Of a stretch of DNA of 64,000 nucleotides, positions 9,008-18,547 are shown piece after piece (the stretch's first letter is position 1; every line of letters starts with the position of its first letter). Origin of the DNA: Ruthenibacterium sp. (GTDB taxonomy: Bacteria > Bacillota > Clostridia > Oscillospirales > Ruminococcaceae); the NCBI GenBank assembly GCA_020025235.1, contig JAHHSL010000003.1:1-64000 (forward strand), written 5' to 3'. The notes beneath the pieces were generated by a model that was given only the letters and a program-made list of their open reading frames with translations, was not told the DNA's origin and searched no databases. A program made the position numbers and the translations under genes.

Positions 9008-9871
9008 TTAAGCTTTGTTGACAGAACCGAACAGTTCCATTTTTTCCTTGACGGTAGCCTTGATCGCATCCACGCCCGGAGCCAGCAGCTTGCGCGGGTC
9101 GAAGCCCTTGCCCTGCTGATCCTTGCCTGCTTCCACATAAGCGCGGGTTGCCTTGGCAAATGCAAGCTGGCATTCGGTGTTTACGTTGATCTTGGAAACG
9201 CCCAGGCTGATTGCAGTGCGGATCATATCCTCGGGGATACCCGTGCCGCCGTGCAGAACGAGGGGGATGTGGTTGGTTGCGTTGTGGATCTTTTCGAGAG
9301 CGTCGAAATCAAGACCCTTCCAGTTTGCCGGATATACGCCGTGGATGTTGCCGATGCCTGCTGCCAGGAAATCGATGCCCAGCGAAGAAATGCGTGCGCA
9401 TTCCTCGGGGTCTGCAACTTCGCCCATGCCGACAACGCCGTCTTCTTCACCGCCGATGCTGCCGACTTCGGCTTCGATCGAGATGTTGTTTGCGTGTGCC
9501 AGTGCAACCAGCTCGGTTGTCTTTGCAACGTTCTCTTCAATATCGTAGTGGCTGCCGTCGAACATGATCGAAGAGAAGCCTGCTTCGATGCATTTCTTTG
9601 CGCCTTCATAGGTGCCGTGATCGAGGTGCAGAGCAACGGGAACAGTGATGCCGAGCGTTTCAATCATGGATTTGACCATGGCTGCAACGGTGGGGAAGCC
9701 TGTCATGTACTTGCCAGCGCCTTCGGATACGCCGAGGATCACGGGGCTGTTCAGTTCCTGTGCAGTCTGCAGGATCGCCTTTGTCCACTCCAGGTTGTTG
9801 ATGTTGAACTGACCGACAGCATAATGACCGTCGCGTGCCTTTTGCAGCATTTCGGTTGCATTTACCAGCAT
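9008..9871 (-). CDS. fba: Class II fructose-bisphosphate aldolase
   Basis: 287 aa, typical of the Bacillus-type class IIB enzyme. Motifs are the zinc-binding ALHLDHG, the Glu pair in EAEVGSIGGEED, GNIHGVYPA, the phosphate-binding LVLHGGTGIPED, and NVNTE. It cleaves fructose-1,6-bisphosphate to dihydroxyacetone phosphate and glyceraldehyde-3-phosphate. Tagatose-bisphosphate aldolase is the main alternative, but the isolated setting and the sequence favour the glycolytic enzyme. The codon choice is biased toward a few preferred codons, as in highly expressed genes. Promoter at 9993-10021. Confidence 0.93.
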   Translation of the reverse strand: MLVNATEMLQKARDGHYAVGQFNINNLEWTKAILQTAQELNSPVILGVSEGAGKYMTGFPTVAAMVKSMIETLGITVPVALHLDHGTYEGAKKCIEAGFSSIMFDGSHYDIEENVAKTTELVALAHANNISIEAEVGSIGGEEDGVVGMGEVADPEECARISSLGIDFLAAGIGNIHGVYPANWKGLDFDALEKIHNATNHIPLVLHGGTGIPEDMIRTAISLGVSKINVNTECQLAFAKATRAYVEAGKDQQGKGFDPRKLLAPGVDAIKATVKEKMELFGSVNKA

Positions 9872-9992
9872 AATTCAATACCCTCCATATGAATCTGTTT
9901 TTACAGATACAAATAATCACAGATACAAAAATTGTTCTGTTTTGTTTTCATGCGCAAGGCAGTTTACCTTGACACATATTTAACTAATTACT

Positions 9993-10021
9993 AGTATACC
10001 GCATCGCATCTGCAAAATCAA
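9993..10021 (-). promoter_or_regulatory. SigA-type promoter of fba
   Basis: On the minus strand, TTGATT (10021-10016), 17-bp spacer, TATACT (9998-9993). Confidence 0.65.
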
Positions 10022-10195
10022 TTGCAGCGGTGCACTTTTCATGCCGGATTTCAAAATAAATTTGCAGTGCGCCGCGGCGGGTGCCAATAGCGGTGCGCGC
10101 CAGAAAATGACAGAAAAACCGATGCTTTTCTGTACTGTAAAGGCTTCTTCTTTACAAAAAACACGGTGAAAATAAGGTGAAAAACCGGTAAAAGA

Positions 10196-10434
10196 TGTGG
10201 AAAAATGGGTAAATGTTGAAACAAAACCCGAAAATAAACAAAGGGTTTTGTGAAAAGTTTTCAACACAGTGTTGAAAGCAGTGTCAAAAACTCCGGGCTA
10301 AAATGGCTTTAAACGGTGGAAAACTGCGGGTTATTAACACTTTCAACAGGGTTTTCAACATTCAAGAAGGAGAAAAATGGAAATTACAGTCTGTATAGAG
10401 CAGAATGTGGAAAGATTTTTGAAACTTTCAACAT
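10196..10434. repeat. Array of TTTCAACA octamers with DnaA-box-like 9-mers
   Basis: Within the 665-bp gap between fba and the next gene, TTTCAACA or its complement occurs exactly six times, starting at 10214, 10259, 10270, 10341, 10353 and 10426. Two copies form a 9-bp perfect inverted repeat with a 1-bp centre (10259-10277). Related 9-mers are TGTGGAAAA (10196), GGTGGAAAA (10316), TTATTAACA (10331) and TGTGGAAAG (10406). TGTGGAAAA reads TTTTCCACA on the other strand, one mismatch from the DnaA box TTATCCACA. The spacing is irregular. The flanking 10022-10195 segment holds nothing I recognise. Confidence 0.7.
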
Positions 10435-10469
10435 CGTTTTTTCTGCGGTTGAAAAATGAAATTGTTTAA
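10377..10469 (+). CDS. Possible 30-aa ORF, unknown
   Basis: ATG 10377 follows AAGGAG with a four-base gap and encodes 30 residues ending at TAA 10467, with a short hydrophobic middle (FLKLSTSFFLRL). It overlaps the repeat array, so it may be chance. No known family is recognised. Confidence 0.25.
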   Translation: MEITVCIEQNVERFLKLSTSFFLRLKNEIV

Positions 10470-10536
10470 AATGCACAAGAACGGCAATGCTTTACAGGAA
10501 AACAGCAAAGACATTTGCGGCAAAGGAGGAAAAACA

Positions 10537-10788
10537 GTGAAGGGGATCAATAAATGCGTGGTGGAGATTTTGGAGCCGAAGGATGAAAACATCGAGCGGG
10601 TTTTAGTGTTTTTCAAGCCTGAAAGCCGCGCGGTGAAGGGCGGAAAACAGCGTCAGGCGGCAGAAAAATACGTCGGCGGGCTGGTATCGTGGCACGCAAG
10701 TCCGGTCCCTTCGTGGCTTTCGCTGCGCACGGCGGCTCTGGCGGGCCTGGCAGCAGCGGCGCTGACGGCGCTCTGGTTTATTTTTTAA
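10537..10788 (+). CDS. Small tail-anchored membrane protein, unknown
   Basis: 83 aa from GTG 10537, chosen because AAAGGAGG (10522-10529) is seven bases upstream; an ATG at 10456 in the same frame has no SD. The first 55 residues are soluble and charged, with ILEPKDENIERVLVFFKPE as the most patterned stretch. One C-terminal transmembrane helix follows (about residues 60-83, LRTAALAGLAAAALTALWFIF region), giving a tail-anchored topology. It lies upstream of rlmB but a separate promoter at 10844 intervenes. The family is not recognised. Confidence 0.6.
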   Translation: MKGINKCVVEILEPKDENIERVLVFFKPESRAVKGGKQRQAAEKYVGGLVSWHASPVPSWLSLRTAALAGLAAAALTALWFIF

Positions 10789-10840
10789 GCAGAAATCACA
10801 TCCGGAACCTGCAGAAATAATAGCAAAACACGGCATCTTG

Positions 10841-10849
10841 TGATATAAT
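10841..10849 (+). promoter_or_regulatory. Extended -10 promoter for rlmB operon
   Basis: TGATATAAT (10841-10849) is an extended -10 (TGnTATAAT); the -35 region, TAGCAA at 10821, is weak. Confidence 0.5.
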
Positions 10850-10912
10850 GTATTGTGATATGCCGTGCAGATATCGCTGTGCGGCGGTATGTTGAAAAGC
10901 TGGAGGCTGCGG

Positions 10913-11704
10913 ATGGAACGAGCAGATAAAAAAAGAGAAAAGCAGGAACAGGAAACGACCGTCGTTTACGGTAAAAATGCCGTAACCGAGCTGTTGAAGA
11001 GCGGCGCGGCGGTGGATACTGTTTTTATACAGGATACAATGAACGCATCGCAGGCGGGATATTATACCGCCATTGCGCGCGAAGCGGGCGCGGTGGTAAA
11101 GCGCGTGCATGCAACCAAGCTGCGCGGCATGTGCGGAACAGACAGTCATCAGGGCGTTGCTGCATGGGCGGCAAGCATCGAATATGTATCGGTGGATGAA
11201 ATTCTGGCACTGGCGGCGGAAAAGGGCGAACCCCCGTTCCTGGTGCTGGCAGACGGGGTGGAAGATCCGCATAATCTTGGGGCGATCATCCGCACGGCAC
11301 TGCTGTGCGGTGCGCACGGCATCGTGATCCCCAAGCGCGGCGGCGCCCCTGTCACACCCACTGTGATGAAAAGCAGCGCGGGCGCGGCGGCACGCCTGCC
11401 GGTTGCGCGCGTTGCGAATATCGGCGAAACGATCCGCCGCCTGAAAGCACAGAATGTTTTTGTTTACTGCGCGGATATGGACGGGCAGCCGGCCTATCGG
11501 CAGAACCTTACAGGCGCGATCGCGCTGGTTGCGGGCAGCGAGGGAAGCGGTGTTTCGCAGCTTGTGAAATCACTTTGTGACGGCGTGGTAAGCCTGCCGA
11601 TGGCAGGTGCAGGAACAGGCGTTGACAGCTTCAACGTCTCCGTCGCAACGGGCATTATTTTGTACGAAATCATGCGTCAGCGCGGAACGGAGGCTTTGAA
11701 GTGA
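10913..11704 (+). CDS. rlmB: 23S rRNA (guanosine-2'-O-)-methyltransferase, TrmH/RlmB family
   Basis: 263 aa from ATG 10913, with CTGGAGG seven bases before. It has an N-terminal substrate-binding domain (VVYGKNAVTELL) and then a SPOUT knot with its three motifs: LADGVEDPHNLGAIIRTA, LVAGSEGSGV and LPMAGAGTGVDSFNVS. RlmB methylates the 2'-O of G2251 in the peptidyl-transferase region; other TrmH-family targets are possible. The stop overlaps the start of the next gene (GTGA), so the two are translationally coupled. Confidence 0.9.
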   Translation: MERADKKREKQEQETTVVYGKNAVTELLKSGAAVDTVFIQDTMNASQAGYYTAIAREAGAVVKRVHATKLRGMCGTDSHQGVAAWAASIEYVSVDEILALAAEKGEPPFLVLADGVEDPHNLGAIIRTALLCGAHGIVIPKRGGAPVTPTVMKSSAGAAARLPVARVANIGETIRRLKAQNVFVYCADMDGQPAYRQNLTGAIALVAGSEGSGVSQLVKSLCDGVVSLPMAGAGTGVDSFNVSVATGIILYEIMRQRGTEALK

Positions 11705-14646
11705 ATGAAGAAAGAAAGCATATAAGCGATTCGCAGCTGGATCATATCCTGGAACAGGTGCAGGAAAAGCGGGAGCGTTCGGCTTCGCCGGCTGTGCCGG
11801 ACGGAAGCGATGCGCAGGTGGATGCGATCCTGTCGGAACTTGGCATCGGCGTAGAAAAAAAGAACAAGCCCGTGGATCCTGTGATCCTGCCGCCGGTTTC
11901 GGCCGGCGTGCGCCGCACACCGGGAAAGGCACAGCCGATGCAGTGGGTGCCCGCACCGGTCCTGCGCCAGACCCCGAAAAAACCGATCCAGCCGTCCGAA
12001 CAGGCCGCAGATGCGGCTGATGACGCAGCGAACGAACCGGCAGCGGAAAACCCGGAAAAATCAGCACAGACAAATCCGGAGCAGGCCGCACCGGAACCGT
12101 CCGGCGAAAAAGTGCCCGACGAAGGGAAAAAGGAACCGGAGGTCCCCACCCGCGAACTGCCCAGCATCAAATCCTATACGCAGGAAGAAGCAAAAAAGCG
12201 GGAAGAAGAACGCGAGCGCATCCGGGAGGAAGCGCGCCGCGAGGTGCGCGAAGAACAGAACCGCGCCGAGCCGGTGGGCGAAGCCGTGGTGCAGGCCGCA
12301 CGCGAGGCGGCGCGCAAACGCGAAGAAGAAAAGCGTGCGGCAAGGGAAAAGGCGCAGGCGGAACGCAAAAAAGCAGAGGACACGACCGTAACCGGAAACA
12401 ATATGTTCGGGGAAGTGGACGATCGTTTCCGCGATTTCTTCTCCTCCACGGTCATTGATGACCCGAAGCTGAACCCCGAAGCGCGCCGCAAGCGGGAAAA
12501 AGGCGGCTTCTGGGCAAATCTTTTCCCGAAAAAAGAAGAAGCTCCGCAGGAAAACGAGCCGGAACCCGACACCGAGGGCACTTATTATGAATCGGCCATT
12601 GAGGACGGCTTCACCGGCGAATTCAACGCGATCAGCCCGGAACAGCTGAGCCGTCTGGGCATCCCGGTGCCCGAAGCACAGGAGCCGCAGCTGCAGCCCG
12701 CCGAGGATAAGAAAAAATCCGCGGCGCATACGCATACGGCGGCGTTCCTGGCGCGTTCGATCACAAAGGCCGATACCTTTGATTTTGAAACCGGCAGCCG
12801 CCGGAAAACGAAAAGCCTGGATTTCGATATCCCGCTGGACGGGGACGGAACCGGAGAATACGAACCCATGCGCCGCAAGCCTGCACCGGGCGTTGATGCA
12901 GAGGAAGAGGCCATGGGCGAATACAACACGCTTTCCGACGCTCCGGTGGTGGAAAGCGAGCTGGACGCTATGCGGCAGGGCAGGCTGCTGCGCACGGTGA
13001 TTTCCTCGGTGCTGACGCTGATGCTGCTGTATCTCGGCTTTTCGGCGCGGGAAGGGGTCATCCCGCCGATCGCGGCGCTTGACCCGCATACCAATCCGTT
13101 TACTTACCTTGCCACAAGCCTTGTGCTGCTGTGCCTGACGGCGTTCGGGTCGATGCCGATGATCGTATCCGGATTGCGGGAACTGTTCCGCAACCCCGGC
13201 GCGGACAGCTTTACCTCGCTTGCACTGGCGGGGGCTGTTATCCAGAACGCCGCATACCTTGTGAAGGCGCAGGCGTTCGATCCCGAAAAGGTGACGCTGT
13301 TTGCCCCGGCTGCGGCGCTGCTTTTGTGCGGCAATGCGCTGGCAAAATGGCTCAAGACCTGTGCGGTGTGCGAAAACTTTGCGCGGGCAAGCTCCGGTGA
13401 AGAGCATGCGGCGGCGTTCCTTCTGGAAAAGGATGCGCTTGCAAAGCAGCTGTGTGACGGTCTTGGTGAACGCGAGCCGCAGCTTCTTTTGAACCGCCCG
13501 ACGGCACTGGTAAAGGGCTTTTTGCGCCAGAGCTTTTCGGTGCGTGCAGCGGACCGCATCACCGTGTGCACGGCGATCCTTCTGGGCGCTTCGGCACTGG
13601 TGTGTGCCGTGATCGCCGGCGTGCAGGAAAAGGATGTTCTGGCGGCGCTGACGTGCTTTGCGGGAACGCTCTGCATCGCCGCCCCGTTTGCAGCCGCTCT
13701 GGTGCATGCACTGCCTGCATACTTTATGGAAAAGGCAACGGCAAAGTGCGGCGCCGTGGTGCCGGGCACAAGCGCAGTGGAAACGCTTGGAAGCGTCAAC
13801 ACGGTGCTGCTGAGTGCGCGTGAGCTGTTCCCGGTGGGCAGCGTGCGTCTGCACGGCATCAAAACCTTTGAAAAAGAGCGCATCGACGTTGCCATTACCT
13901 ATGCGGCAAGCATCCTGCCGGTGCATTGCGAAACGCTGCGCACCGTCTTTATGGGGATCCTGGATAACAACGAAAAGCTGCTGCTCCCGGTGGAAAATGC
14001 GGCGACGGAGATCGGCTACGGCTTCAGCGGCTGGATCGAGCACCGCAGAGTGCTCATGGGCAGCCGCGAAATGATGAAGAACCACGATATCGAAGTTCCA
14101 TCGCTGGATTACGAGAAAAAATACACCAAGGACGGCGAGCGCTGCCCGATTTATCTTGCCGTGTCCGGCAAGCTGTTCGGTATGTTCCTGGTGAGCTATC
14201 AGCCCGCAGAGCAGGCGGCGGAGATCATCGACAGTCTGGCGCAGAGCGGCATCAGCATCCTTGTCAAGGGCGAAGACTTCAACCTGACTTCGGAACTGGT
14301 GGCAAACTGCTACGGCATCCCGGAAAGCACCGTCAAGGTGCTGGGACAGCATGAGCAGGATGCGCTGGAAGAGGAGCTTGGCTACCGTCCGGAAAGCGAG
14401 GGCGTGATGATCCACAGCGGAACGTGCGAATCGTTCCTTGGCGGCATGCGAGCAGCGGCCTGTGCGGCGTCGTCGGAACGCATGGCGGGCTTCCTCGGTG
14501 CGGCGGCTGTGGCCCTGGGCGCGGGCATCAGCGTGGCACTGTGCATTTCGCATGGGCTTGCGGGGATCTCATTGGGAGCACTGCTGGTCTATCAGCTGAT
14601 CTGGACCGGCGTGATCACCGCATCGCTGGTCATGAAAAAACCGTAA
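11701..14646 (+). CDS. P-type-ATPase-like membrane protein lacking catalytic motifs, with long charged N-terminal region
   Basis: 981 aa from GTG 11701, overlapping rlmB by four bases. Residues 1-420 are low-complexity: Pro/Ala/Glu-rich, then a predicted charged helix (about 160-225, EEAKKREEERERIREEA), no signal peptide. Residues 425-981 follow the P1B-ATPase order of membrane helices, a middle cytosolic domain and two C-terminal helices. Aligned to the CopA of this window, the CPC position reads CIAAPFAAAL, DKTGTIT reads SARELFP (Asp to Ser705), TGDN reads VKGED, and GDGINDAP is absent. It therefore cannot use the P-type cycle. It could be a regulatory or scaffold pseudo-transporter. No close family is known to me. 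Confidence 0.75.
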   Translation: MNEERKHISDSQLDHILEQVQEKRERSASPAVPDGSDAQVDAILSELGIGVEKKNKPVDPVILPPVSAGVRRTPGKAQPMQWVPAPVLRQTPKKPIQPSEQAADAADDAANEPAAENPEKSAQTNPEQAAPEPSGEKVPDEGKKEPEVPTRELPSIKSYTQEEAKKREEERERIREEARREVREEQNRAEPVGEAVVQAAREAARKREEEKRAAREKAQAERKKAEDTTVTGNNMFGEVDDRFRDFFSSTVIDDPKLNPEARRKREKGGFWANLFPKKEEAPQENEPEPDTEGTYYESAIEDGFTGEFNAISPEQLSRLGIPVPEAQEPQLQPAEDKKKSAAHTHTAAFLARSITKADTFDFETGSRRKTKSLDFDIPLDGDGTGEYEPMRRKPAPGVDAEEEAMGEYNTLSDAPVVESELDAMRQGRLLRTVISSVLTLMLLYLGFSAREGVIPPIAALDPHTNPFTYLATSLVLLCLTAFGSMPMIVSGLRELFRNPGADSFTSLALAGAVIQNAAYLVKAQAFDPEKVTLFAPAAALLLCGNALAKWLKTCAVCENFARASSGEEHAAAFLLEKDALAKQLCDGLGEREPQLLLNRPTALVKGFLRQSFSVRAADRITVCTAILLGASALVCAVIAGVQEKDVLAALTCFAGTLCIAAPFAAALVHALPAYFMEKATAKCGAVVPGTSAVETLGSVNTVLLSARELFPVGSVRLHGIKTFEKERIDVAITYAASILPVHCETLRTVFMGILDNNEKLLLPVENAATEIGYGFSGWIEHRRVLMGSREMMKNHDIEVPSLDYEKKYTKDGERCPIYLAVSGKLFGMFLVSYQPAEQAAEIIDSLAQSGISILVKGEDFNLTSELVANCYGIPESTVKVLGQHEQDALEEELGYRPESEGVMIHSGTCESFLGGMRAAACAASSERMAGFLGAAAVALGAGISVALCISHGLAGISLGALLVYQLIWTGVITASLVMKKP

Positions 14647-14740
14647 ACTGCCGGACAGGAGCAGGCAGAGCCAGTTATCGATCCAAATGACGACAGACGA
14701 CGATCCCGTTTGATACGTGACGAAAGAAAGGACCCCTTAT

Positions 14741-15178
14741 ATGAAAATCAAGGAGTATCTGCGCAGCAGAATTGCCTTTTTGGCCAGTGTAATCGAAATC
14801 GCCATTTCCGCCATTGTTTTGATCGCAATCATCGTTGCAGGGATACAGGTCGTGGGCGAAGTGTTCTCGCTGACGAAAAACCCGGATGTGGACGAGGGCT
14901 TCAAGATGTTTCTCGGCCATGCATTCAACCTGATCATCGGTGTGGAATTTATCAAGATGCTTGCAAAGCATACGCCCGGTTCTGCGATCGAAGTGCTTTT
15001 GTACGCAATCGCACGTCAGATGGTTGTGGAGCATACCAGCCCCTTTGAAAACCTGATCGGAATTGCGACGATCGCAATGATCTTTGCAATCCGCAAGTTC
15101 CTGTTCGTGCAGTCGTTCAGCGGTGAGGATGAAATCGCGCTGTTTGGCAAACTGACAGCAAAGGAACCGAACGAATAA
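14741..15178 (+). CDS. PsiE-family membrane protein
   Basis: 145 aa from ATG 14741, nine bases after AAAGG; an in-frame GTG at 14717 is less likely. About four transmembrane helices (IEIAISAIVLIAIIVAGIQV and others) match the phosphate-starvation-inducible PsiE family. The conserved segments GHAFNLIIGVEFIKML and AIARQMVVEH are present. Molecular function of PsiE is not established. It is the last gene of the rlmB unit and is followed by a strong terminator; no Pho box was seen. Confidence 0.8.
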   Translation: MKIKEYLRSRIAFLASVIEIAISAIVLIAIIVAGIQVVGEVFSLTKNPDVDEGFKMFLGHAFNLIIGVEFIKMLAKHTPGSAIEVLLYAIARQMVVEHTSPFENLIGIATIAMIFAIRKFLFVQSFSGEDEIALFGKLTAKEPNE

Positions 15179-15194
15179 CAGAAGAAAAGGCAGA

Positions 15195-15230
15195 ACGCCG
15201 GATGCAGCAGGATGCATCCGGCGTTTTTTT
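15195..15230 (+). terminator. Terminator of rlmB-psiE operon
   Basis: A 12-bp perfect stem (15195-15206 with 15213-15224), six-base loop and a T run. Confidence 0.92.
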
Positions 15231-15368
15231 GTCCGCACAGGCACAGGGCGCAGATAAAGATAGAAAAACAGCACCCGGAGAAAAGCGCCCGAGGAAAGCG
15301 GTGCATGGGGAAAGCGCATACAGGGAAGGAAAGGTGTTCCCGGAAAAAATAATCGTGTGCGGCAGCAA

Positions 15369-15406
15369 AAAAACGGCGCAGCCCGTAGTTCGGGCTGCGC
15401 CGTTTT
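15369..15406 (-). terminator. Terminator of secA
   Basis: A stem of about 16 bp (AAAACGGCGCAGCCCG with its complement), five-base loop 15386-15390, A/T tracts on both sides; 57 bp downstream of the secA stop on the minus strand. Confidence 0.9.
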
Positions 15407-15462
15407 CATCCAATATTCTTTGAAAAAGCGGGCTGCTTTGTATGCAGCGAGCGGCGGATGCA

Positions 15463-18228
15463 TCAGGAACGCAGATATTTGTATTCCTCGCAGGTGCATT
15501 TCTTCACCTTCATGCCGCTGCCGCAGGGGCAAAGCTCGTTGCGGCCGACTTTCTTCACCTTGCGCGGCTGTGCTTTCACACTGCCGTCACCGCCGGCTTC
15601 GCTTGCGCCGCTTTCAGAGGTCGGCTTTGCGACCTGTGTGCGTTCCAGCGGGCGCTCGGCGCGGATCTCCATGGTCAGCAGCATGCGCGAAGTATCCTCG
15701 CGGATCGAATCGACCATGGCGTCAAACATGTTGAAGCCTTCCACACGGTATTCCACGACCGGATCGTGCTGGCCGTAGCTGCGCAGATAGATGCCCTTGC
15801 GCAGTTCGTCCATGGCGTCGATGTGATCCATCCACTTGGTATCGACAACGCGCAGCAGGATCACACGTTCAAATTCGCGCATCAGCGTGGTGCCGTAGCG
15901 CTTTTCCTTGTCGGCGCAAATGGCGTCGGCACGGTCGGTCAGCGTTTTGGTGATCTCCTCAGGTTTCAGCTCGGAAAGCTGTTCGGGCGAGAACTGGAAA
16001 TCATTGGGCAGGGTAAGCCAGCCCAGATAGTAGTTGCGCAGACCGTTGATATCCCAGTCTTCGGGCAGTTCGCCGGAAAGATACAGCGCAGCGTTGGATG
16101 CGATGGAATCGTGGATCATGGAATGGATGCTTGCGGAAATATCCTTGTCCTGCAGCACGGTGTTGCGCTGGCCGTAGATGATTTCGCGCTGGCTGTTCAT
16201 GACGTCGTCGAACTGGAGCACGTTTTTACGAATGGAGAAGTTGCGTGCTTCCAGCTTTTTCTGTGCGCTTTCGATCGTGCCGGTGATCATCTTGTTTTCG
16301 ATCGGCATATCCTCTTCGGCGCCGATCGTATCCATAATGGCGGAAACGCGCTCGCCGCCGAACAGGCGCATCAGGTCGTCCTCCAGGCTCAGGAAGAAGC
16401 GGCTTGCGCCGGGGTCGCCCTGACGGCCGGAACGTCCGCGCAGCTGGTTGTCGATGCGGCGGCTTTCGTGGCGTTCGGTGCCGATGATGAACAGACCGCC
16501 CGCTTCGCGCACCTCTTCGGCCTCCTGTGCGATTTCGGCCTTGTGCTTTGCTTCCAGCTCTGCATAGCGCTGGCGCACGGCGATGATCTCGGGATCCTCC
16601 GTCTCGGCGTGGCCGGTGCTTTCGATGATCAGCTCTTCAGAGAAGCCCTCGCGCGCCAAATCACTTTTTGCCATGAATTCGGCGTTGCCGCCCAGGATGA
16701 TATCGGTGCCGCGTCCCGCCATGTTGGTGGCGATTGTCACGGCGCCCTTTTTGCCGGCCTGTGCGATGATCGAGGCTTCCTTTTCGTGGTATTTTGCGTT
16801 CAGCACTTCATGCTTGATGCCGCGGCGCGCCAGCAGCTTGCTGAGTGTTTCGCTCTTTTCGATCGAGATCGTGCCGACCAGAACCGGCTGGCCCTTCTGG
16901 TGACATTCCAGCACCTGTTCGATCACGGCGTCAAATTTCGCGCGTTCGGTCTTGTAGACCACGTCGTTCAGATCCTTGCGGGCGACGGGGCGGTTGGTGG
17001 GAACTTCAACGATCTGCAGACCGTAGATCTCCTCAAATTCAGATGCTTCCGTCTGTGCGGTACCCGTCATGCCGGAAAGCTTTTCGTACATGCGGAAGTA
17101 GTTCTGGAATGTAATGGTGGCAAGGGTGCGGCTTTCACCTGCGATCTTGACGCCTTCCTTAGCTTCGATCGCCTGATGCAGACCCTCGTTGTAGCGGCGG
17201 CCCATCATCAGTCGTCCGGTAAATTCATCCACGATGATGACTTCGCCGTCACGCACAACGTAATCGACGTCGCGCTTCATAACGCCGCGCGCCTTGATCG
17301 CCTGATTGATGTGATGCTGAAGCGTCATGTTTTCGCCGTCGGAGAAGTTTTCGATGTTGAAATACTTTTCCGCCTTGGCGATGCCGCTTGCGGTGAGGGT
17401 CGCCGTCTTTTTCTTTTCATCGACGACATAATCACCGGTGACCTGCTGATCCTGATCCTCTTTCGTATCCAGCTCCGTCACGACGGAAACCTTCAGCGTT
17501 TTGGCAAAGTTATCGGCAAGCTTGTACAGATCGCTGCCGTTATCCTGCCCGCCGCTGATGATCAGCGGGGTGCGGGCTTCGTCGATGAGGATCGAGTCCA
17601 CCTCGTCGACAATGGCGTAATAGTGGCCGCGCTGCACGGTGCGGTCGCGGTAGGTCGCCATGTTGTCGCGCAGGTAATCGAAGCCGAATTCATTGTTGGT
17701 GCCGTATGTGATATCAGCGGCATAGGCAGCCTTGCGGTCCTCCACACCGTGGATCACAAGCCCGACGGAAAGACCGAGGAAGCGGTACAGCTTGCCCATC
17801 CATTCGCTGTCGCGCTTGGCAAGGTAATCGTTGACGGTCACGACATGTACGCCGCGTCCTGTCAGGGCATTCAGATAGACCGGCAGCGTTGCAACCAGCG
17901 TTTTGCCTTCGCCCGTTTTCATTTCGGCGATGCAGCAGCGGTGCAGAACGATGCCGCCGATGATCTGAACGGGGAAGTGCTTCATGCCCAGAACACGCCA
18001 GCTTGCCTCGCGGCAGACAGCGAATGCATCGGGCAGGATGTCATCGAGCGTTTCACCATCGGCAAGACGTTTTTTCAGTGCGGGCGTCATGGCCTGAAGC
18101 TCGGAATCGCTCATAGCCTGATACTTGGATTCCAGTGACAGAACCTGATCGGCAATGGGTTTTATTTTTTTCAGTTCCTTGGAGGAAAAGGAACCGAAAA
18201 TCTTTTCAAAAAACGACAAATTATTCAC
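15463..18228 (-). CDS. secA: Preprotein translocase ATPase SecA
   Basis: 921 aa. It starts at a GTG (18228) with AAAGG close upstream; a TTG at 18219 in the same frame is an alternative with better spacing. Landmarks are Walker A in [26 protein letters not shown], the preprotein crosslinking domain, NMAGRGTDI and [10 protein letters not shown] of the second motor domain. A zinc-binding SEC-C tail ([14 protein letters not shown]) follows a short Ser/Gly/Lys linker. SecA drives secretion through SecYEG at the membrane. The linker [14 protein letters not shown] is longer than in minimal SecAs but normal. Monocistronic, between its own promoter and terminator. Confidence 0.97.
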   Translation of the reverse strand: MNNLSFFEKIFGSFSSKELKKIKPIADQVLSLESKYQAMSDSELQAMTPALKKRLADGETLDDILPDAFAVCREASWRVLGMKHFPVQIIGGIVLHRCCIAEMKTGEGKTLVATLPVYLNALTGRGVHVVTVNDYLAKRDSEWMGKLYRFLGLSVGLVIHGVEDRKAAYAADITYGTNNEFGFDYLRDNMATYRDRTVQRGHYYAIVDEVDSILIDEARTPLIISGGQDNGSDLYKLADNFAKTLKVSVVTELDTKEDQDQQVTGDYVVDEKKKTATLTASGIAKAEKYFNIENFSDGENMTLQHHINQAIKARGVMKRDVDYVVRDGEVIIVDEFTGRLMMGRRYNEGLHQAIEAKEGVKIAGESRTLATITFQNYFRMYEKLSGMTGTAQTEASEFEEIYGLQIVEVPTNRPVARKDLNDVVYKTERAKFDAVIEQVLECHQKGQPVLVGTISIEKSETLSKLLARRGIKHEVLNAKYHEKEASIIAQAGKKGAVTIATNMAGRGTDIILGGNAEFMAKSDLAREGFSEELIIESTGHAETEDPEIIAVRQRYAELEAKHKAEIAQEAEEVREAGGLFIIGTERHESRRIDNQLRGRSGRQGDPGASRFFLSLEDDLMRLFGGERVSAIMDTIGAEEDMPIENKMITGTIESAQKKLEARNFSIRKNVLQFDDVMNSQREIIYGQRNTVLQDKDISASIHSMIHDSIASNAALYLSGELPEDWDINGLRNYYLGWLTLPNDFQFSPEQLSELKPEEITKTLTDRADAICADKEKRYGTTLMREFERVILLRVVDTKWMDHIDAMDELRKGIYLRSYGQHDPVVEYRVEGFNMFDAMVDSIREDTSRMLLTMEIRAERPLERTQVAKPTSESGASEAGGDGSVKAQPRKVKKVGRNELCPCGSGMKVKKCTCEEYKYLRS

Positions 18229-18270
18229 TCACCTTTCGCGCTGCGGGAAATCGCGGCACAATTCCTTCTT

Positions 18271-18300
18271 ATAATACTACTTTATAGAACAGGGTGTCAA
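18271..18300 (-). promoter_or_regulatory. SigA-type promoter of secA
   Basis: Minus strand TTGACA (18300-18295), 18-bp spacer, TATTAT (18276-18271). The rest of the 18229-18547 gap holds only this promoter and the terminator at 18457-18485. Confidence 0.65.
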
Positions 18301-18456
18301 ACAGAATCCGTCGAAACGGCAAGAATAAGCTGAAAACAGACAAATTCCACCGCAAAAAAGGCGGTGCAGGGGGCAACAAAGCCTGAAAACGCCCGGGCGC
18401 ACGGCGAAAAAGCGCCCGGCGTCGGACGCGGAAAGAAAAGAAAAGAGAAAACGGAC

Positions 18457-18485
18457 ATAAAAAATGAGACTGCGCACAGCGCAGC
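18457..18485 (-). terminator. Terminator of the HPr-like gene
   Basis: Minus-strand hairpin GCTGCGC/GCGCAGT (18485-18479 with 18475-18469), three-base loop, followed by a T-rich tail read from 18464 to 18457. Confidence 0.65.
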
Positions 18486-18547
18486 CCCACAGTTTTATTC
18501 ACAAAGATCCCGCACCGGATGCGGGTGTTTTCGATGAAGGAGTAAAA

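Noticed and set aside
12061..14553. An 830-codon minus-strand open frame
   Set aside because: Antisense to the pseudo-ATPase gene; the plus-strand frame has SD, operon overlap and P-type fold similarity.
15442..18138. An 898-codon open frame on the plus strand
   Set aside because: Antisense to secA, no motif; coding shadow.
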